This document shows, piece by piece, positions 38,237 to 48,464 of a DNA stretch of 64,000 nt. Position numbers and translations under genes: made by a program. The stretch is from Verrucomicrobiia bacterium (GTDB lineage: Bacteria; Verrucomicrobiota; Verrucomicrobiia; Opitutales; Cerasicoccaceae), in assembly GCA_030432235.1 (NCBI GenBank), contig JAUIHT010000007.1, forward strand, positions 237,782 to 301,781, in the 5' to 3' direction. Within the stretch, counting starts at the first letter, position 1. Each line of letters starts with the position of its first letter. A model generated the notes under the pieces. The model ran no database searches, was not told where the DNA came from, and saw nothing but the letters and a program-made list of their open reading frames with translations.

Positions 38237-39199
38237 ATGGCAACCCCAAAAGACACTGTAATCCGCCAATGGATCCATACCCCGCAGTCCAGAATTCGTG
38301 ACTGCCTGGAGCAGTATCAGGCATTACTCCTGCCCAAGAAACAGATGACCTACTATGCGGGTGATGACTCCTTGCCGGATAAACTGAGTGTCGACCGGAC
38401 AGATTTTCTCCAAGCCTGGCGCTGCCAGAATATACCGCGCATTCACCTGCTGCTTGAGGGAGAGCACTCGATTAGTTTTATTCAGGATACAAAAGTATCC
38501 AGCGCCCAACTATGCCCCGGGGATATCTGGTACCTGCCTGCCGATGCGCACGATCATGAAGAATTTACCACGCCTTGCCGCTATGCCGCAGTCATTTTTC
38601 ATCCTGCCTTCACGCGTTTCCTAATCGTCAATTTTCACTCTACCCGCAAGAAAGGCGACCTTATCTGTCGCACTTGGACCTACCACTGGAAGACCGAGCG
38701 GCCACCCGCCTTGAATCGAACCGTGGAAACCCTTTCACAATTGCTCTCGTCTCAAGACGAAAAGAAGCCCGACTTGAATTACGGTACTGGCTACCATCTT
38801 TCACGGGCCATCTGGTCACTCATTTACACCTGGTTGAAGGAGAAGACTGAAGACCCACCCCTCGTAGGCAAAGCACACGCTAGTTGGCTGATCATTGACC
38901 GGTTCCTGCAGGAAAACTATCACCGCCCAATCAACCGGAAGGAAGCAGCGCTAGCCGTCGGGCTCCACCCCAGTCGCATCTCGGCCCTTTGCTCGGAATT
39001 TACCGGTATGAGTTTTAACGACATACTGCAAGAACGCCGCTTGCGTCAGGCAAAGCGTTATCTCGATAATTCATCGCATAAGATCGAAACGATATCCGCG
39101 CTGTGCGGCTACGGAAGCGCTGCGTATTTCTCGCGGGTTTTTCGGGAGAAAACCGGAGTCACTCCAGGCCAGTGGCGTTTGAATCAGCGTGCAGAATGA
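38237..39199 (+). CDS. AraC-family transcriptional regulator
   Basis: 320 residues from ATG 38237; the earlier TTG at 38192 is not needed. N-terminal cupin-like sensing domain (GDIWYLPADAHDHEEF, YAAVIFHPAF). C-terminal AraC helix-turn-helix pair: EAALAVGLHPSRISALCSEFTG and ISALCGYGSAAYFSRVFREKTG. Divergent from the five-gene sialidase operon, which it probably activates. Confidence 0.92.
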   Translation: MATPKDTVIRQWIHTPQSRIRDCLEQYQALLLPKKQMTYYAGDDSLPDKLSVDRTDFLQAWRCQNIPRIHLLLEGEHSISFIQDTKVSSAQLCPGDIWYLPADAHDHEEFTTPCRYAAVIFHPAFTRFLIVNFHSTRKKGDLICRTWTYHWKTERPPALNRTVETLSQLLSSQDEKKPDLNYGTGYHLSRAIWSLIYTWLKEKTEDPPLVGKAHASWLIIDRFLQENYHRPINRKEAALAVGLHPSRISALCSEFTGMSFNDILQERRLRQAKRYLDNSSHKIETISALCGYGSAAYFSRVFREKTGVTPGQWRLNQRAE

Positions 39200-39225
39200 T
39201 TAGGCGGTAAATGTGCTAACTACCA

Positions 39226-40215
39226 TCAAGGCCTGGACAGCAAAAGCTCGCGCATCCAGCGTGTCGTACATGTAGCGTCACCTGTCGCGATTAACTCACG
39301 CATAGCTTGGCGGCGTTCTTCAGTGAGAAGTGCTTCCACGGCACGCAAAAATGCCACACTTTCACCCACGGCAGCCCCACCATCCTCACGATAGGGATAC
39401 TGATCCATAGAGTACCAGCCGTCATAGCCGGTTTCTTGGAGCCAATACAACAATTCGAAATACTCCGTCATGTGGATAGAGCCGACAATCATATCGTCAT
39501 CCCAGGAACGGTAATTGTCGTTAAAGTGCATATGGAAAAGCCGCTTGCCATAGTGCTGGAGCATAACGGCCGCTTCGGCCACATTTTCACCTGCGACAAA
39601 CGAATGACCGACGTCGATGCAAACGCCGACATTGTCCAGTTCCGTCTCCATGGCCATGAGCAGGGTATCGGCTGCACGCGCCTGGAAGGAAAAGATGCGC
39701 GGCTCTTTAGGCTTGTACTCCAGCGCAAAACGCAATTCAGGAAACTCCGAGGCAACCGTCCGAATATTTTCCGTCAGATAACTGCGCTGACCAACGAAAT
39801 CAGCGGTTAACGGATAGTCATAACCATCCTGCCCCAGCCAAAGGTTTACCAAAGGGCAACCGATCTGCTGCGCGATGCGTGCTGCTATACGCGTCTCCTC
39901 CAGCGCTAGTGCACGCGTCGGCGCATCCTTGGCGCTCAGGCTGCCCTTGCCCCAATGCTTCTGGCCGAAAAGATCCGGGATGATCGAGACGCACGTCAGT
40001 CCATGCCCATTCAGCATGGTTTTGATCTCGGTAATGTTGGACTCGGTTACGTCCCAAGTCCCCACCAACTCGATGCCTTGAACGCCTGGTATGGCTGCGG
40101 CCTGAGCTACCAACTCTTCTTTGGGAGCGACATCCTTGTAACCGCTTGAAAGGAAACGGTCACAGGTATTTCCCAAATTTCCCAGTATGACGGAGTAACG
40201 ATTTTCTGAATTCAT
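39226..40215 (-). CDS. Sugar phosphate isomerase/epimerase (xylose-isomerase-like TIM barrel)
   Basis: 329 residues. AP-endonuclease-2/xylose isomerase-like barrel with a metal-binding set: FALEYKPKEPR (Glu), CIDVGHSFVAGE (Asp/His), HMHFNDNY (His) and WYSMDQYPY. The family isomerises or epimerises ketoses, inosose or rhamnose-type sugars. Third gene of the esterase/rhamnosidase operon, 29 bp after the GH78 stop; rhamnose isomerisation would fit the context but other sugars cannot be excluded. Confidence 0.85.
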   Translation of the reverse strand: MNSENRYSVILGNLGNTCDRFLSSGYKDVAPKEELVAQAAAIPGVQGIELVGTWDVTESNITEIKTMLNGHGLTCVSIIPDLFGQKHWGKGSLSAKDAPTRALALEETRIAARIAQQIGCPLVNLWLGQDGYDYPLTADFVGQRSYLTENIRTVASEFPELRFALEYKPKEPRIFSFQARAADTLLMAMETELDNVGVCIDVGHSFVAGENVAEAAVMLQHYGKRLFHMHFNDNYRSWDDDMIVGSIHMTEYFELLYWLQETGYDGWYSMDQYPYREDGGAAVGESVAFLRAVEALLTEERRQAMRELIATGDATCTTRWMRELLLSRP

Positions 40216-40244
40216 AATTTGATGATTTTTGCCAGATTGAGGTA

Positions 40245-42644
40245 TCAGGGGCCCACAGTCGTTGTGACTGATGAACTAGAAATCGAACTGCTAAATCGGT
40301 AGGTACCAGGGGGCGCAGTGAAGATAGTTTTTCCGTCGGCATGGTCGCCACGGACAAAACCATCCGACACGCCATTGCCTGTTTCGATGATGACCGCGTC
40401 GACATTCAGGGCTGGCACATGAATGGTGGCCTGCGTGTTATCGGGAATAGTAATCTCCAGTACCAGGCTACCTTCGTGCCGCGTCCAATTAGAGCGTATT
40501 TCTCCATGAGGACAAGCATAGCTCGCGCCCGCACTGTCGAGCCCCTCAATGAGCGTAGGCCGAATGATAAAGCGCTGAAATCCGGGCGCGCCTTCGTCCG
40601 GTTGAATCCCGGCCAGGTACTTGAAGAACCAAGCGGAAATAGACCCCAGCATCGGATGATTATGAGAGTTCATGCCACCCTCGGTCTTATTTTCCCAACG
40701 CTCCCACAGCGTGGTCGCTCCCTGCTCAAGCATGTAGCCCCAACTCGGGTAACTCGTCTGCGTGGCGGTGCGAAACGCGATGTCCGCGTGGCCGTTCTCG
40801 GTGAGCACTTCCAGGAGATACTTCGTGCAAAGGTTACCTGTCGTCAGGTGGTAGTCATGCTTCTCAACGTCCCGGACCAAGCCTTCCACAACCCGCTCTC
40901 GCAACGACTCCGGCACAAGGCCCATAGTGAGCGCAAGCGAGTTGCAGGCTTGGTTCCCCGAACCATAGCCACCCACGTGTTCATTCCAGAAGCGCCCATG
41001 AAAAGCACTTTTCACCTCCTGGGCCAACCCAGACCAACGGCAGACATCCGCATCCAGCCCAATCACCTTGGCCATCTTCGCCATTAGCACACACTGGTAG
41101 TGCAGATAGGCCGTCGAAACCAAGGGGCCTGGCGTATCTTTGGAGACCGCTCCCGCGCCCACACTTTCAGGGATGGCAAAAGCTTCCGGCGGTGACCAAT
41201 CCCCCCAATGACTGTAGACAACGACCCCTTCCTCACGCTGTCCCAGCAAGAACTCCACCCAGCGCCCCATTTGAATATAGTAAGTGCGTATGAGACGTTC
41301 GTTACCGTAGAAAACGTAACACAGCCAGGGGATCAGGAGAAAGCTGGCAGAGACTGGGTCCGCCGGACGCTTACCCCAGGCAAACGGCGCTGTGTCGGTA
41401 ATGCTGCCGGTCTCGGGACACTGGGTATCCACAATGTCCGCAACCCATTTTTCCATGAAACGCTCAACACCGAAATGATAGATCAATTCCTCGGTGCGGA
41501 CGGTCATGTCGTTGAGCCAACCCATGCGCTCGTTACGTTGCGGACAATCGGTGGGGATACCATGCAGGTTACTCTCCTCAGTGCGGATAACCATCTCTTC
41601 GATTCGCTCGAGCAAGGGATGCGCGCATCGAAAAGAGCCGCACCGCTCGACCGAGGTCCGTACCAAGCAAAACGTCAACGTGCCCGTATCCGGCGGACGG
41701 GAGAGTCCCTCCACCTGAACATAGCGAAAACCATGGTAGGTAAAGCGTGGCTCCCACGCTTCCTTGTCCCCGCCTTTGAGGATGTAGGTGTCCGTAGCGC
41801 GCGCCTGCCGAAGTGTCCCGCAGTGAAGCTTACCATCCGACCCCAGCGTTTCGGCATAGCGCAAAGTCAGGCGTTGGCCCCGCTCGCCCTCTACGCATAC
41901 CTCAGCCCAACCGGCCATGTTACGACCGGCATCAAATACGTAAACACCCGGCTCCACTTCAGTAACGCGAACCGGGGCAAAGCGTGACATGACCTTGATA
42001 GGCTCCATGGACTGCAAACACATTGGCCCCGCAGGCGCATCCACCTCGACCGCCACCGCAAAGTGCGTCAGGGAATACTTTTCGCCTTCCCCGGGTTGAT
42101 CCCAACCTGGGCACTCCAAAGTAGCATCGTAATACTCACCATCGTAAATACTGTTGTTTCGCAAGGGCCCCGGTCCCGCCATCCATGCTTCCGGTGCATC
42201 AGAGTGACCGCCACGAGTCACCACTTGTTGTGACCGCCCATCCTGATAGCGAATCTCCAACTGCAAACGAAGCTTGGGCATACCGTACCAGCCATTGCCA
42301 ACAATCGAACCAATCACATTAGCACCGGACAGAAGTTTGTCTCCAACATCATAGACGCAGTACAGCACACGCTTATCATAGGCGGTCCAGGCCGGGTCCA
42401 ATACCTGGTCTCCTACCTTTAAGCCGTTGAGTCGCAGTTCGTAATACCCCAAGCCACTGACATACACCTGCGCCGACTTAACCGGACCATCGACCGTAAA
42501 GGCTCGTCTCAAATACAAGGCGCCCCCATCCGCACTGGCAGGATTGCCGATCCACTTTGCTTGCCAGCTTTTCGGTCCCGACGGTTCAGCTTCCTTACTC
42601 GCGAGCCGGCTATGAGCACATGTTGCCTCCATATCCATGAACAT
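40245..42644 (-). CDS. GH78 alpha-L-rhamnosidase
   Basis: 799 residues from ATG 42644, two bases below the stop of the esterase gene. N-terminal beta domains (KWIGNPASADGGALYLRRAF, YVSGLGYYELRLNG) then an alpha/alpha barrel with the GH78 signature TDCPQRNERMGW containing general-acid candidate Glu372 and GATTLWERW containing Glu648. GGMNSHNHPMLGSISAWFF closes the active site. Releases alpha-linked L-rhamnose from pectins, ulvan-like or other polysaccharides. No signal peptide, so intracellular on oligosaccharides. Confidence 0.93.
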   Translation of the reverse strand: MFMDMEATCAHSRLASKEAEPSGPKSWQAKWIGNPASADGGALYLRRAFTVDGPVKSAQVYVSGLGYYELRLNGLKVGDQVLDPAWTAYDKRVLYCVYDVGDKLLSGANVIGSIVGNGWYGMPKLRLQLEIRYQDGRSQQVVTRGGHSDAPEAWMAGPGPLRNNSIYDGEYYDATLECPGWDQPGEGEKYSLTHFAVAVEVDAPAGPMCLQSMEPIKVMSRFAPVRVTEVEPGVYVFDAGRNMAGWAEVCVEGERGQRLTLRYAETLGSDGKLHCGTLRQARATDTYILKGGDKEAWEPRFTYHGFRYVQVEGLSRPPDTGTLTFCLVRTSVERCGSFRCAHPLLERIEEMVIRTEESNLHGIPTDCPQRNERMGWLNDMTVRTEELIYHFGVERFMEKWVADIVDTQCPETGSITDTAPFAWGKRPADPVSASFLLIPWLCYVFYGNERLIRTYYIQMGRWVEFLLGQREEGVVVYSHWGDWSPPEAFAIPESVGAGAVSKDTPGPLVSTAYLHYQCVLMAKMAKVIGLDADVCRWSGLAQEVKSAFHGRFWNEHVGGYGSGNQACNSLALTMGLVPESLRERVVEGLVRDVEKHDYHLTTGNLCTKYLLEVLTENGHADIAFRTATQTSYPSWGYMLEQGATTLWERWENKTEGGMNSHNHPMLGSISAWFFKYLAGIQPDEGAPGFQRFIIRPTLIEGLDSAGASYACPHGEIRSNWTRHEGSLVLEITIPDNTQATIHVPALNVDAVIIETGNGVSDGFVRGDHADGKTIFTAPPGTYRFSSSISSSSVTTTVGP

Positions 42645-42646
42645 CG

Positions 42647-43912
42647 TCAAGATTCCGGCTCCACGTACTCACTGCTGACGACGCAGCCCTTCTCGTCTTT
42701 CAGATTAAAGAAATACACAGTCGTGCCTGCGGGAATCGATGCCTCCGCTTTTCTGCCAAAGGAATCGAGCTTCGCCGGACGACTCATCCAGTCGCGCTGG
42801 ACCCAGTTGCCGTCGTCGGTAGTGTAAACCAGCTCGACCGATTTCACGGGGACATCCTGTTCCCAACGTACCCAAGCTTTGTCACCCCAGACTCCCTGCT
42901 CCGTAACCCGGGCCAAAGGCGGCCCGTCTTGTACTATCGAATCGGCAAAACGCGTAATCTCCGGTGGATCACCCGCAGGTGGATGAGCATGAGGCATACG
43001 GATCTTCATCGACAGTGATACCGGCCCCGCAGCTTCCCGGTATGTTTTTCGCCAGGAGTCCGGCCGAAAGTGCTTATCGTTGGTCCCATTGCAAAACAGC
43101 AGTGGCATCTTTGCGCTGCCGAGATACTGACTCGGGTCCCACAAAGATATCCAGTGTTCCACTTTCTCGGATGGTAGTTCCTGGAAAATCGTCTCCAGCC
43201 AATACGAGTTTTCTCCCAAATGCCCACAGCCGTAGACCGGCGCTGCGAAGCAAAAACGCTCATCCACACCGACGCAAATTTCCGTAATAATGCCACCCCA
43301 GGATATCCCCGTGATACCGATACGATCGGGGTCTACCTCAGGCAGCGAAGCCAGAAGGCTGTAGGCGAGAATCGTGTCCGCCACCGCATGGTAAAGCCAT
43401 TGGTCAGACACAGGCTCCATTGAGGCCGAGAAACCGCCTCCACCAAAACCTGGCCCCGCGTGTTCGTGGCGATGATATTTGACTCCCATGCCCTGCGTCG
43501 AGTCCGGCACGCAACCCGTGGTATCGATAGCGATGGCGGCATAGCCTCGCTCTACCCAGAGCTTCACCCAATCGTGGTAGGCCGTTCCGCCAGCGCCGTG
43601 CACCAGGATGATGCCGGGCAAACGCACATCACCGCGATCCCGAGGAATGCCCAACCAAGCAAACACCCGCGTGGGCTTCCCCTGATAGGGCAAGCCCTCG
43701 AAGTAGATCGCTCGCATCCCAGGCTCCGGATTGAGGTTGGGCAGGCCAACATCGTAAATCCTCGGGGGCTTCCGCAAAATCGTCATATCCCACTGAGGAA
43801 TTTCGCTACGCTCCTCCGGTACGGGGAACAAGCGCAGGTCCTTTCCCGACAGGCAAGCCATCGTTCCTGCCAAACACATAATGGTAAAAAACGTCCAGAC
43901 CCTGGCAAACAT
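42647..43912 (-). CDS. Exported alpha/beta-hydrolase (acetylxylan-esterase-like)
   Basis: 421 residues from ATG 43912, with an N-terminal signal (FFTIMCLAGTMACL, possibly a lipoprotein since Cys follows). Catalytic triad visible: Ser204 (GISWGG), Asp279 (NGTNDKHF) and His308/His310 (PHAHPP). HGAGGTAYHDW supplies the oxyanion loop. Resembles carbohydrate esterases of the AXE1/dienelactone-hydrolase group. First gene of the operon with the rhamnosidase and isomerase, divergent from an AraC regulator. Confidence 0.85.
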   Translation of the reverse strand: MFARVWTFFTIMCLAGTMACLSGKDLRLFPVPEERSEIPQWDMTILRKPPRIYDVGLPNLNPEPGMRAIYFEGLPYQGKPTRVFAWLGIPRDRGDVRLPGIILVHGAGGTAYHDWVKLWVERGYAAIAIDTTGCVPDSTQGMGVKYHRHEHAGPGFGGGGFSASMEPVSDQWLYHAVADTILAYSLLASLPEVDPDRIGITGISWGGIITEICVGVDERFCFAAPVYGCGHLGENSYWLETIFQELPSEKVEHWISLWDPSQYLGSAKMPLLFCNGTNDKHFRPDSWRKTYREAAGPVSLSMKIRMPHAHPPAGDPPEITRFADSIVQDGPPLARVTEQGVWGDKAWVRWEQDVPVKSVELVYTTDDGNWVQRDWMSRPAKLDSFGRKAEASIPAGTTVYFFNLKDEKGCVVSSEYVEPES

Positions 43913-44008
43913 AACAAGCAACTCAAATGAGGTTAATGCTTATTATAATATTACATATGCCCCAGACCAACGATTGCATTAATTCACCAAAAGTGGTATA
44001 AAATAAAC

Positions 44009-44806
44009 ATGAATTGGAAATCGCACCCCTGCCAAATACCATTATCCTCCCCTCCACAAATCCTGCGTATTTCCGGTGGACACCTACACGGACTCCGCCC
44101 AATCGAGCGTTACCGGCTGGATAAATTCTGGTGCCTCAACCTATTTCAGGGTGAAGGAGAACTCCACATCGGAGATGACATTTACCCCTTCAAAGAAGGC
44201 TATGCTGGTATCACCTGGCCAGGCATAGACCTGACCTATCACTTTCGCCAAAAAACCATCAAAACGTGGGTCCATTTTATCCCCTACGGTAACGCAGGCG
44301 AAGATTCGACAGACATTCCTGTCATGCAGGATCTGGGTCCTGAATTCGGGAGCATCCGAGCAGAACTCCAGACCTTATCTTCTCTATACCAAATTCAACC
44401 ACGCCGTGCCTTGGCCAGGTTCTGGGATATCTTATGGCAGTTGACCTCAGCCGGCCCGCTATCAGCAACATCGCATCCACATTACCACCACATCGTATAC
44501 GAAGCTATGAACGAAATCGACATGAACCTTTCGTCACCTCTCAGCGTGGAAAAACTTGCTGAAGAACTTCATGTCTCACAAACGCACCTGAATCGACTCT
44601 TCAAGTCTGCCACCGGCTACACCGCAGGTAAATACATCCGAGACCGACGCATGGAGACAGCCCTCCATTTGCTCAAGCACACCACCATGCCAATCAAGCA
44701 AATAGCCTATCATGTCGGCATTCCAGACACTCAGCATTTCAATAAACTGATTCGCCAATATTATGACTCTCCGCCTACGCAACTACGACGCAGCCTCGAC
44801 CATTAG
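44009..44806 (+). CDS. AraC-family transcriptional regulator
   Basis: 265 residues. N-terminal cupin-like sugar-sensing domain (LNLFQGEGELHIGDDIYPF, GITWPGIDLTYHF), C-terminal helix-turn-helix pair (EKLAEELHVSQTHLNRLFK; IAYHVGIPDTQHFNKLIRQYY). Divergent from the esterase/GH78/isomerase operon across 96 bp and the probable activator of it. Confidence 0.92.
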   Translation: MNWKSHPCQIPLSSPPQILRISGGHLHGLRPIERYRLDKFWCLNLFQGEGELHIGDDIYPFKEGYAGITWPGIDLTYHFRQKTIKTWVHFIPYGNAGEDSTDIPVMQDLGPEFGSIRAELQTLSSLYQIQPRRALARFWDILWQLTSAGPLSATSHPHYHHIVYEAMNEIDMNLSSPLSVEKLAEELHVSQTHLNRLFKSATGYTAGKYIRDRRMETALHLLKHTTMPIKQIAYHVGIPDTQHFNKLIRQYYDSPPTQLRRSLDH

Positions 44807-44914
44807 AGCGTAGAAGATTGGACCACACATGCCAGGATTCTGACTTTTTGGTCGAGGTTACGAGAATGAGTCCGCTTGAACAGTTAGTCTGGCGCTTTAG
44901 AAAGGCATCAGAGT

Positions 44915-45125
44915 ATGAAAGACAGGAGATAACACGACGGAACAAAAAATCCGCATCCTGCGCTCGGCTGACGAGGCCGACGTGACGATTCTGGATGTCT
45001 ACCGGGAGGCAGGTATCAGCGAACAGACCTTCCATCGTTGGAAGCGCGAGTTTGAGATGATGGACTTGGACCAGGCCAAGCAACTGAAGGAGTTACAAAA
45101 GGAGACGCTCGAAAAAAAGTTATGA
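44915..45125 (+). pseudogene. IS3-family transposase orfA remnant
   Basis: Reading TTEQKIRILRSADEADVTI then EAGISEQTFHRWKREFEMMD and AKQLKELQKETLEKKL, this matches the N-terminal helix-turn-helix protein (OrfA) of IS3-group elements. The likely start ATG (44915, MKDRR) is one frame off the rest, and the frame ends at TGA 45123 without the following orfB. No terminal inverted repeats recognised. A decayed insertion near the island's right end. Confidence 0.8.
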
Positions 45126-45377
45126 GCCCCGGACACAACCGCCAGAGAGGCCATAGTAAACGTCCTCCTCTCCTCCGGAGGGTCATCATCGCACTGAGCC
45201 TTCAATTCGGCTTCGAAGGCTTCGTTGTCTATCAACAGGTAATTTAAGTTGCCCAACGCGAGAGCACTAAATCCTGCGCTTCCCGTTCGGATCAGGCATG
45301 AAGCCCTTTACTCTGTTTTAGCGAAATCTGGCTAATTTCAGCTTTTAGCGTGACCACCCACAAATCCCAAAAACAAA

Positions 45378-45406
45378 AACGACCTACGAAAATCCCGTAA
45401 GTCGTT
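45378..45406 (-). terminator. Intrinsic terminator of tRNA-Tyr
   Basis: On the minus strand AACGACTTACG and CGTAGGTCGTT (11-bp arms, one G-U) flank a 7-nt loop and are followed by TTTGTTTTT. It lies 12 bp past the tRNA 3' end, inside the island, so the element supplies the terminator as well as the tRNA 3' end. Confidence 0.8.
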
Positions 45407-45417
45407 CATTATGAAAA

Positions 45418-45504
<87 letters not shown>

Positions 45505-45674
45505 GTTTCCAATGGAGGAAAAACCGTGGAGAATGGCCATTGAGCCCAAGGCTGCCAAGTCTTTTTTCACCAGGAAAGGTCCGCTGACGAAAAATCTTGG
45601 ATATCCCTGAAAACTAAAGGCCTAAAAGACGATCCAGACCTGATGACCCGCGATTCCCGCGTGGCTCCAGCAGG

Positions 45675-46700
45675 TTATTTTTCCTCAAACAGCTCGCTTT
45701 GGCTGTCTTCTTCAGGCGCATCCACCGGATTCTCGTCACTTTTGTGCAAATGTCGCGGAGGTTTGCTGACCCGGGCGGCGAGGAGCTCCTCGCGTTCACG
45801 CACGATGCGGTCACAGATGTATTCGACTTGCAGGTTCAGCCAACGCCAGGTCTGCGAACCCGGGCGGTAGTCAGCCGGCCCGTAGGAGTCCACCCGGCCG
45901 TCCTGCTGAAGCTTGTCGTTCTGGGCGAATTCCTTGGTCACGGCGGGATTGTAAACGGCGAAGGTCTTGCCCCCACCCCGGCGCACGACGGAAAACACCG
46001 GCACGTCACTGGGCCCATCGGCCACGTAAATCATATGCGGGATGGGCACGCGACGGTCCTCGTGGGCCATCTTGGCGTTGACGTCGATATCGGGGTTCTT
46101 GTTCGAGCCCTTGTTAATTTCAAAAATATAGCGGGTCTTGATGGTATTATCGACGATGGTGCCGATTTGGCTGATGCCGCAATCCGGGTCGATAGGCAGC
46201 TCATCCTGCCGACTGTAGTACGGCGGCAGGGGGTCTTCGACAAACTCGCAGCCGAAGATACCATCGACCTCCGGCGCCACGGCGGAGCCACGGATCATCT
46301 CGGCCAGGCCGGTGCTGACGATGTAGTGCTCCAGCGTGATATCGTGCTTGCGCCAAGTCGCGCGTGACTGCGGCACGGCCTTAAGCTCACGCAGCATTTC
46401 AGGCATGCCCGGAAAGAGCGGAATTTCTTTTCCAAGGCCCCTCAAGTCCTTGTTTGTCAGCCCTTTGAGAGGTCCGTTGCGGATAAAACTGAGCAGGTGG
46501 TTAAGGTACACCGTGTCGCGTGAAATGTGGATACCGCGCTCTGCGTAGATAGCCGGCAGGGCATTGACTTCCTTCCAGAAAAAGTCCTCGTCGATACCGT
46601 AGCGACGGAAGAGAGGCGCCTGCATATAGCCGGGCGTCAGCGTGCGATCGAAATCCCACACCATCGCCACGATATTTCGCCGGTTCAAAGGCCCTGACAT
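45675..46700 (-). CDS. HAD-superfamily hydrolase
   Basis: 341 residues from ATG 46700. Motif I DFDRTLTP (Asp16 nucleophile, Asp18), motif [15 protein letters not shown] phosphoserine-phosphatase-like layout with a large cap domain. Substrate unknown. The last 40 residues are charged and probably disordered. It appears to be core chromosome just outside the island. Confidence 0.85.
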   Translation of the reverse strand: MSGPLNRRNIVAMVWDFDRTLTPGYMQAPLFRRYGIDEDFFWKEVNALPAIYAERGIHISRDTVYLNHLLSFIRNGPLKGLTNKDLRGLGKEIPLFPGMPEMLRELKAVPQSRATWRKHDITLEHYIVSTGLAEMIRGSAVAPEVDGIFGCEFVEDPLPPYYSRQDELPIDPDCGISQIGTIVDNTIKTRYIFEINKGSNKNPDIDVNAKMAHEDRRVPIPHMIYVADGPSDVPVFSVVRRGGGKTFAVYNPAVTKEFAQNDKLQQDGRVDSYGPADYRPGSQTWRWLNLQVEYICDRIVREREELLAARVSKPPRHLHKSDENPVDAPEEDSQSELFEEK

Positions 46701-46809
46701 GCCTTGAAAACACGCGCCCGCGACCCGCATGGCAAGAGAGAACATGCCATGATGCCGCAGGGCTATCTACTTGACATTAGCGGAGGCGGCATCTTTGCTG
46801 CGCAAGCTT

Positions 46810-47121
46810 ATGGAATCAGGCAGCAACGCCCCAGACAAAGCGTCCGGGCAGGAAGTATCCAAGGTACTCAAGGTACAGAACAAGATGGGCATACATGCGC
46901 GTCCTGCTGCCATGATCGTACGCATTTCCAACAAGTTCAGCGAGGTCGATCTATGGGTCGAAAAGGATGACGAGCAGGTCAACGGCAAGAGCATCATGGG
47001 CCTGATGATGCTGGCAGCCGGTCATGGGTCGGAACTGCGATTCATCGCTACCGGCGGGCAGGCCGAATCCCTCCTTAATGAGTTGGAGGACCTCTTTTCC
47101 CGCAAGTTCGAGGAAACCTAA
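46810..47121 (+). CDS. HPr-family phosphocarrier protein
   Basis: 103 residues from ATG 46810; an in-frame TTG at 46771 would add 13. VQNKMGIHARPAAMIV has the phosphorylated His29 (His15 in standard numbering), and NGKSIMGLMMLAAG has the regulatory Ser61 (Ser46). The N-terminus is extended by about 15 residues. HPr takes phosphate from enzyme I in the PTS, or serves only in regulation (NPr/Crh-like) where no sugar permease exists. No ptsI or EII gene is near; a role in carbon regulation of the neighbouring loci is speculation. Confidence 0.88.
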   Translation: MESGSNAPDKASGQEVSKVLKVQNKMGIHARPAAMIVRISNKFSEVDLWVEKDDEQVNGKSIMGLMMLAAGHGSELRFIATGGQAESLLNELEDLFSRKFEET

Positions 47122-47252
47122 GCAGGGCAGCGGCCCTTCTCATAAAGCCCGACCTGCCCAAAGGTACCCGAGATACTACGTGTTTTCACCAAGTTTGGTG
47201 CCCAGTACGCAACTTGGTTCAGCATCCCGATATCTGGGGCGTAAATCGCTAT

Positions 47253-48296
47253 TCAGGTTTCCTGTTTGCGCACGGTTTGGCCCGGCTGCCACGTCCCCTG
47301 TAACAGTATCGTTCGGCGGGTTTTCGGGATGCCTCGCTCATTTCGCAACAATTGAGCGACAATAAGGTCCATGGCCGCGGCGCCGACCGCCTCCCGGGTA
47401 CGCAGTACCGTGGCCGTGTTGAGGTCACGACAGGGATCGTCGTAAATGTCGACAAAGCCAATATCGTCAGGAACCTTGTAGCGCAGTTGGTTCAGCTTCG
47501 CAGTCATTCCTTCAACACCGGCGGCAACGACTACGTCGGGACGATTCCGTTTCAGCCAGGAACGGATAGATGACTGACTGGGATTCGATTCGGCCAGGGG
47601 TTCTGTCAGCAGTTGTGGATGCTTGGCCCTTTCAACTGCCAGCGATGCGGTCCAGGAGTAGTTTACCCGGGAGTCCGACAGTGGGCAGTAGAGAACACCA
47701 ATGCGCTTGTAATTGAGTTTCTTCAGTTGCCGAACGGCAATCGACATCGCATCGCGTAAATCCGTACTCACACGGTGAATCGCCGGACACCACAACGAGT
47801 ATCCAGTGGTGGACAGCGCAAAGTCGTCGTAGTACAGGCGTAAATGACGCCTGGGCGCCACCAACGGACTGATGATGATCCCACAGATGCCTTGAGCCAG
47901 CATGATCTTGTGCAGCCTCTCGGGGGACATTCCCCGCTCGCATGCCCAAAAAACAGACGCGTGATAGCCGGTCTGCTTACAACGCTCCTGAATACCGTTG
48001 AAAAAATGGAGGCAATACGGTTTCTGCATCCATGCCGATTGGGACTCATAGGCATGAACAAAGGCAATATTGGCCTGACTCTTGGGCGGATGCGTAGCCC
48101 TCAGGTTATGCATCAAGGCCGAAATCATGGGATTGGGCCGATAGCCAAGTTCCTCAGCAACCTGAAGGATTCGGTGACGGGTTTCCTTGCTGACGCCCAC
48201 CTTATTACGCAGCGCGATGGATACGGTGTTCTTACTGACACCGACCTTTCTGGCTATCGTCTCCAAGGTGGCAGGACCGGGCAATTTCTCTGGCAT
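47253..48296 (-). CDS. LacI-family transcriptional regulator
   Basis: 347 residues from ATG 48296 (MPEKLPG). Helix-turn-helix TLETIARKVGVSKNTVSIAL with hinge ILQVAEELGYRPNPMISALM, then an effector domain (NIAFVHAYES, IGVLYCPLSDSRVNY, IGFVDIYDDPCRD). Divergent from the first GH42-like gene; the 168-bp gap contains the first of three ATTACGGGTAAT palindromes. The proposed regulator of genes at 48465, 51415, 52240 and 53227. Confidence 0.93.
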   Translation of the reverse strand: MPEKLPGPATLETIARKVGVSKNTVSIALRNKVGVSKETRHRILQVAEELGYRPNPMISALMHNLRATHPPKSQANIAFVHAYESQSAWMQKPYCLHFFNGIQERCKQTGYHASVFWACERGMSPERLHKIMLAQGICGIIISPLVAPRRHLRLYYDDFALSTTGYSLWCPAIHRVSTDLRDAMSIAVRQLKKLNYKRIGVLYCPLSDSRVNYSWTASLAVERAKHPQLLTEPLAESNPSQSSIRSWLKRNRPDVVVAAGVEGMTAKLNQLRYKVPDDIGFVDIYDDPCRDLNTATVLRTREAVGAAAMDLIVAQLLRNERGIPKTRRTILLQGTWQPGQTVRKQET

Positions 48297-48354
48297 AGGC
48301 GGGAGTACGTCTGGCAAAGATGCTGAAATAATTTGAATCTTTTGCCAATCCTAG

Positions 48355-48366
48355 ATTACGGGTAAT
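48355..48366. promoter_or_regulatory. LacI operator candidate 1 (ATTACGGGTAAT)
   Basis: Inverted repeat ATTAC-GG-GTAAT, followed by GTTGCG, 98 bp before the GH42-like start and 58 bp from the LacI start. The same motif recurs at 51354 and 53073, each before a transcription unit in this cluster and nowhere else that I noticed. Confidence 0.72.
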
Positions 48367-48464
48367 GTTGCGGCGACCTTGGCAACGAAAGCCTCTATCA
48401 GGTTAGCTGGCATTCATAAACAAATTGGTATACCTCCGATTCCTGAACCCCAGAGAAGTTGACC

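Larger units (their letters stand above)
44807..45417. other. Right-end island region without intact genes
   Basis: Between the AraC regulator and tRNA-Tyr. Holds the IS3 orfA remnant (44915-45125) and the tRNA terminator (45378-45406). The stretch 45126-45370 has no supported gene; a minus-strand frame beginning at 45256 reads NYLLIDNEAFEAELKAQCDD, possibly a remnant, but runs antisense into the IS remnant and is not convincing. Confidence 0.5.
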
